A DNA stretch of 64,000 nt. Origin: an uncultured Aquimarina sp. (GTDB lineage Bacteria > Bacteroidota > Bacteroidia > Flavobacteriales > Flavobacteriaceae). The position numbers and the translations under genes are program-made. Positions 61,746 through 64,000 of the stretch are shown piece after piece (position 1 is the first letter of the stretch; every line of letters begins with the position of its first letter). The stretch covers positions 60,530 through 124,529 of the forward strand of contig CANLOW010000008.1 of assembly GCA_947493035.1 (NCBI GenBank). Direction: 5' to 3'. The notes under the pieces were generated by a model that was not told the origin of the DNA, ran no database searches, and was given only the letters and a program-made list of their open reading frames with translations.

Positions 61746-62330
61746 ATGAACAAAATCATCAAAAAAGGATTGTTAAGTGTAGCACTTTTAACAGCCGTAG
61801 TTGTTCAAGCTTCTAACAAAATCGTTGTTAAAGCAGCTGAGTCGAAAAAGGTAGAGATATCTTTAAGTGAGGTAGCGTCAGCAGAAACGTTGATTATTAA
61901 AGATGTTCAAAATGTGGTGCTTTTTTCTGAGAATATTTCAGAAGGAGAAACATTAAAGAAGACGTTTGATTTTAGTACGATACCTGCAGGTTTATATTTT
62001 ATAGAAGTTAAAGAAGAGAAGCGTGTTGAGGTTATTCCAGTATTAGTATCAGAAGAGGTTGCAACTGTCGTAACAAACTCATCAAAAAAATATAAGTCTC
62101 CAAACATTACATTTGATGGGAAAACAGCTAAAGTATTTGTAAACAACTTTAACAAAGAAACTGTCAAACTAGTAGTTGTTAGTGAAAATGGAACAGAATT
62201 ATTTAATAAAAAAACTGATGAATTGGTAAGCTATAATGCCTTAAATTTTGAAAGTTTGTCTGCTGGAGACTATACATTATATACCACTATTGGTAATTAC
62301 AGCTTCGAAGATACTATTACTATTAAATAG
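61746..62330 (+). CDS. Exported beta-sandwich protein of unknown function
   Basis: A 194-residue exported protein: signal peptide (about 1-23, VVVQAS). Two similar beta-sandwich halves follow. The first ends FSTIPAGLYFIEVKEEKRVEVIPV and the second ends FESLSAGDYTLYTTIGNYSFEDTI; both follow the pattern of T9SS-CTD-like or DUF3244-like Ig modules (a GxY strand followed by a short strand and charged end). It lacks a full sorting signature, so it is probably periplasmic. The neat promoter and terminator suggest good expression. Confidence 0.65.
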   Translation: MNKIIKKGLLSVALLTAVVVQASNKIVVKAAESKKVEISLSEVASAETLIIKDVQNVVLFSENISEGETLKKTFDFSTIPAGLYFIEVKEEKRVEVIPVLVSEEVATVVTNSSKKYKSPNITFDGKTAKVFVNNFNKETVKLVVVSENGTELFNKKTDELVSYNALNFESLSAGDYTLYTTIGNYSFEDTITIK

Positions 62331-62365
62331 TAGTTATAGTTCATATTAGTTACAATTTGCATTTG

Positions 62366-62391
62366 AAACTCAAGTCGAAAGGCTTGAGTTT
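62366..62391 (+). terminator. Intrinsic terminator
   Basis: Arms AAACTCAAG (62366-62374) and CTTGAGTTT (62383-62391), followed by a run of T, 36 bp after the stop of the preceding gene. Confidence 0.88.
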
Positions 62392-62575
62392 TTTTGTTTA
62401 TATAATACCCTTGATATAAAGAGGGCTATAGATTTTGATTTCTCATTATAGAGTGAATTCAAATAGCACAATATTTTCATAATCGATTGACAAATATCTT
62501 TACACTTTATTGTAGTGATAATATTGATAGATTAATTTTACTGGTATGATTAAGGTGGAATTAAATTGAGTATTA

Positions 62576-63340
62576 ATGAAAGTAACTACTAGTGTAATCG
62601 TTTACCCATTAAAATCAGGGAAAGGAATTTGTCAAAATGTTTCCAAACTTTTGAATACAGGTTTTGAATATGATCGTGTGGTTGCCTTGATTAATGAAGA
62701 AAATGAGGTGTTGACAGCTAGAGAAGATTCCAAATTATTAAATATTGATTGTGAAATAAAATCAAAACACATTATTTTCAAAGTTAATCAAGATAGCATT
62801 GACTGTGATTTAAATGATATTGTAGAAAAAACAGAAGTCTTTCTTTTTGGGAAGAATATGGAGGCTTACGTATTGTCACCTGAAATTAACGAGTGGTTTT
62901 CTAATTATTTAAATCATTCAGTACGATTAGTTACATTTAAACCCCATCAAGAAACATCAACTTTTGAGCGAAGCTTTGTAGATGAAGGTGCTATTCATTT
63001 AGTTAATGAAAGCTCTATATCTGATTTGAATAATCGTTTGAAAAATAAATCTTTAATAAAAGATTTTAGACCGAATATAGTAGTAAGTGGTTTTGAAGCT
63101 TATGAAGAAGATCAATGGAAAAAAATTAAGATAGGTAATCAATTGTTTGAGGTAGTCTCTAAATGTCCAAGATGTTCTATGACTTCTATTGTTTCTGAAG
63201 GAAGAATAAAAAAAGGAGAATTATTAAAAGAACTAGCTAAATATAAGAGGGTAGAAAACAAAGTATATTTTGGTATCTATCTAAAGCCTTTAAATTATTC
63301 TTCAATTGAAGAAGGAGATATGGTACAGATTTTAGAGTAA
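62576..63340 (+). CDS. MOSC domain protein
   Basis: A 254-residue protein with the MOSC N-terminal barrel (VYPLKSGKGICQNVS at 9-23, then VVALINEENEVLTAREDSKL). The MOSC core follows, with RPNIVVSGFEAYEEDQWKKIKIG and the conserved Cys region KCPRCSMTSI near 200. Related proteins include YcbX and the mARC reductases, which bind molybdenum cofactor and reduce N-hydroxylated compounds. There is no C-terminal 2Fe-2S ferredoxin domain as in YcbX. The cofactor is inferred from the family. Confidence 0.85.
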   Translation: MKVTTSVIVYPLKSGKGICQNVSKLLNTGFEYDRVVALINEENEVLTAREDSKLLNIDCEIKSKHIIFKVNQDSIDCDLNDIVEKTEVFLFGKNMEAYVLSPEINEWFSNYLNHSVRLVTFKPHQETSTFERSFVDEGAIHLVNESSISDLNNRLKNKSLIKDFRPNIVVSGFEAYEEDQWKKIKIGNQLFEVVSKCPRCSMTSIVSEGRIKKGELLKELAKYKRVENKVYFGIYLKPLNYSSIEEGDMVQILE

Positions 63341-63505
63341 TCATAAAATACGAATATCCCGAATTAATAATATTAAATAATGTAACGCTATTCCTTGCTT
63401 GACAGCGTATTTCATCCTGTTGGTTTTAATATATTTAATGAGATCCTGATTTTACAAGGATAACAATGTATTTGTGATTAGCGATTTAGGGTATTAAATA
63501 CAACA
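63341..63505. repeat. Degenerate REP-like sequence in intergenic DNA
   Basis: The stretch around 63385-63465 contains TATTCCTTGCTTGACAG, TTTCATCCTGTTGGT and AATGAGATCCTG, which are scrambled or decayed versions of the two palindromes between cobT and cobS. No gene is visible in this gap. Confidence 0.4.
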
Positions 63506-63919
63506 ATGAACCTTCAGATTAAACAAATAGAAGCAAGAGATACCTACAATTTGAGGCATCAAGTCATGTGGCCGGATCAGCCTCTGAAATTTATTGTTTT
63601 AGAGAATGATTCAGAAGGAATACATTTTGGTCTTTTTGAAGAATTTGAATTAGTAGGTGTAATTTCTTTATTTATTGAAGGGAATAGTGCTCAGTTTCGA
63701 AAGTTTGCTGTGATAAAAGAAAAGCAGGGTAAAGGGTATGGGACTCTATTATTAGATCATCTCATTAATTTTGTTAAGAAACAAAAAAAACTTAAAAGAA
63801 TTTGGTGTAATGCAAGGAGTGATAAAACTAGTTTTTACGAGAGATTTGGAATGGAGGAAACACCTAATACTTTTGTTAAAGCTAGTATTCATTATACCAT
63901 TATGGATTACTCTTTTTAA
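63506..63919 (+). CDS. GNAT family N-acetyltransferase
   Basis: A 137-residue acetyltransferase. The acetyl-CoA-binding pattern is QGKGYGTLLLDHLINF (about 74-89), preceded by the strand AQFRKFAVIKE and followed by IWCNARSDKTSFYERFGM, the usual C-terminal half. The opening KQIEARDTYNLRHQVMWP resembles small flavobacterial GNAT proteins. Substrate unknown. Confidence 0.88.
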   Translation: MNLQIKQIEARDTYNLRHQVMWPDQPLKFIVLENDSEGIHFGLFEEFELVGVISLFIEGNSAQFRKFAVIKEKQGKGYGTLLLDHLINFVKKQKKLKRIWCNARSDKTSFYERFGMEETPNTFVKASIHYTIMDYSF

Positions 63920-63952
63920 ATGAATTGATTGGTCTCAGGAATAGTTCAAACT

Positions 63953-63968
63953 ATGCACTTTAGTGCAT
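63953..63968. terminator. Hairpin after the GNAT gene
   Basis: Arms ATGCACT (63953-63959) and AGTGCAT (63962-63968) with a very short loop, 33 bp after the stop codon and followed by TTCGCTTT. A possible weak terminator. Confidence 0.4.
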
Positions 63969-64000
63969 TTCGCTTTCAGCTTCTAAAAACCTTACTTTTG

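Overview
The window looks like a chromosomal segment from a marine member of the Flavobacteriaceae (Bacteroidota). The evidence is AT-rich DNA, many short lipoprotein signal peptides ending in SC or NC, SusC/SusD proteins, a hybrid two-component regulator, a type IX secretion (T9SS) C-terminal domain, and Bacteroidota-type promoters (TTTG, 19 bp, TAnnTTTG). The genus cannot be fixed from the sequence alone; I saw no phage, plasmid, complete transposon or CRISPR array.

Layout. 1-5.8 kb: a beta-helix lipoprotein and, convergent to it, a two-gene surface-protein operon (Big_2 repeat protein plus T9SS cargo). 6-11.7 kb, minus strand: a threonine locus thrA-thrB-rid-thrC, headed by an unannotated 26-residue Thr-rich leader peptide that suggests attenuation. 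11.7-19 kb, minus strand: an M23 peptidase, a lipocalin-like lipoprotein broken by one in-frame stop, a 2,4-dienoyl-CoA reductase-type SDR, and an operon udk-ftsB-mutA-like-'mini mutB' in which the methylmalonyl-CoA mutase pair appears eroded. 19-20.6 kb: tRNA-Pro(GGG) with a tandemly duplicated 3' flank, then a PadR/HAAS regulatory pair with a palindromic operator. 20.6-37.4 kb: a polysaccharide utilisation locus, probably for a beta-glucan: GH3 and a surface lipoprotein on minus; hybrid sensor-regulator, SusC, SusD, FG-GAP/UnbV protein and GH16 on plus. 37.7 kb: tRNA-Pro(UGG).

40.9-52.5 kb is a cobalamin locus. Leftward run cobU, cobT, cobS, cobC, then an ABC importer (btuF-btuC-btuD type) and rmuC. 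Rightward, a cobalamin riboswitch precedes a BtuB-like TonB receptor and a YncE/DUF5074 lipoprotein resembling BtuG. Together these would capture corrinoids at the surface, move them across both membranes and finish cobinamide to cobalamin. 52.6-64 kb is mostly housekeeping: trxB, phoH, a SAM hydroxide adenosyltransferase, menB, DUF4442, DUF2807, an S41 protease, MOSC and GNAT proteins.

The intergenic DNA has its own pattern: arrays of degenerate 7-bp repeats in the threonine and cobalamin loci, diverged copies of a GTCATYCC...GGRATCTCAT palindrome, and an approximately 60-bp inverted repeat near 13.1 kb. The points most worth following are the threonine leader peptide, the eroded mutase pair, the heptamer arrays and the tRNA-Pro flank duplication.
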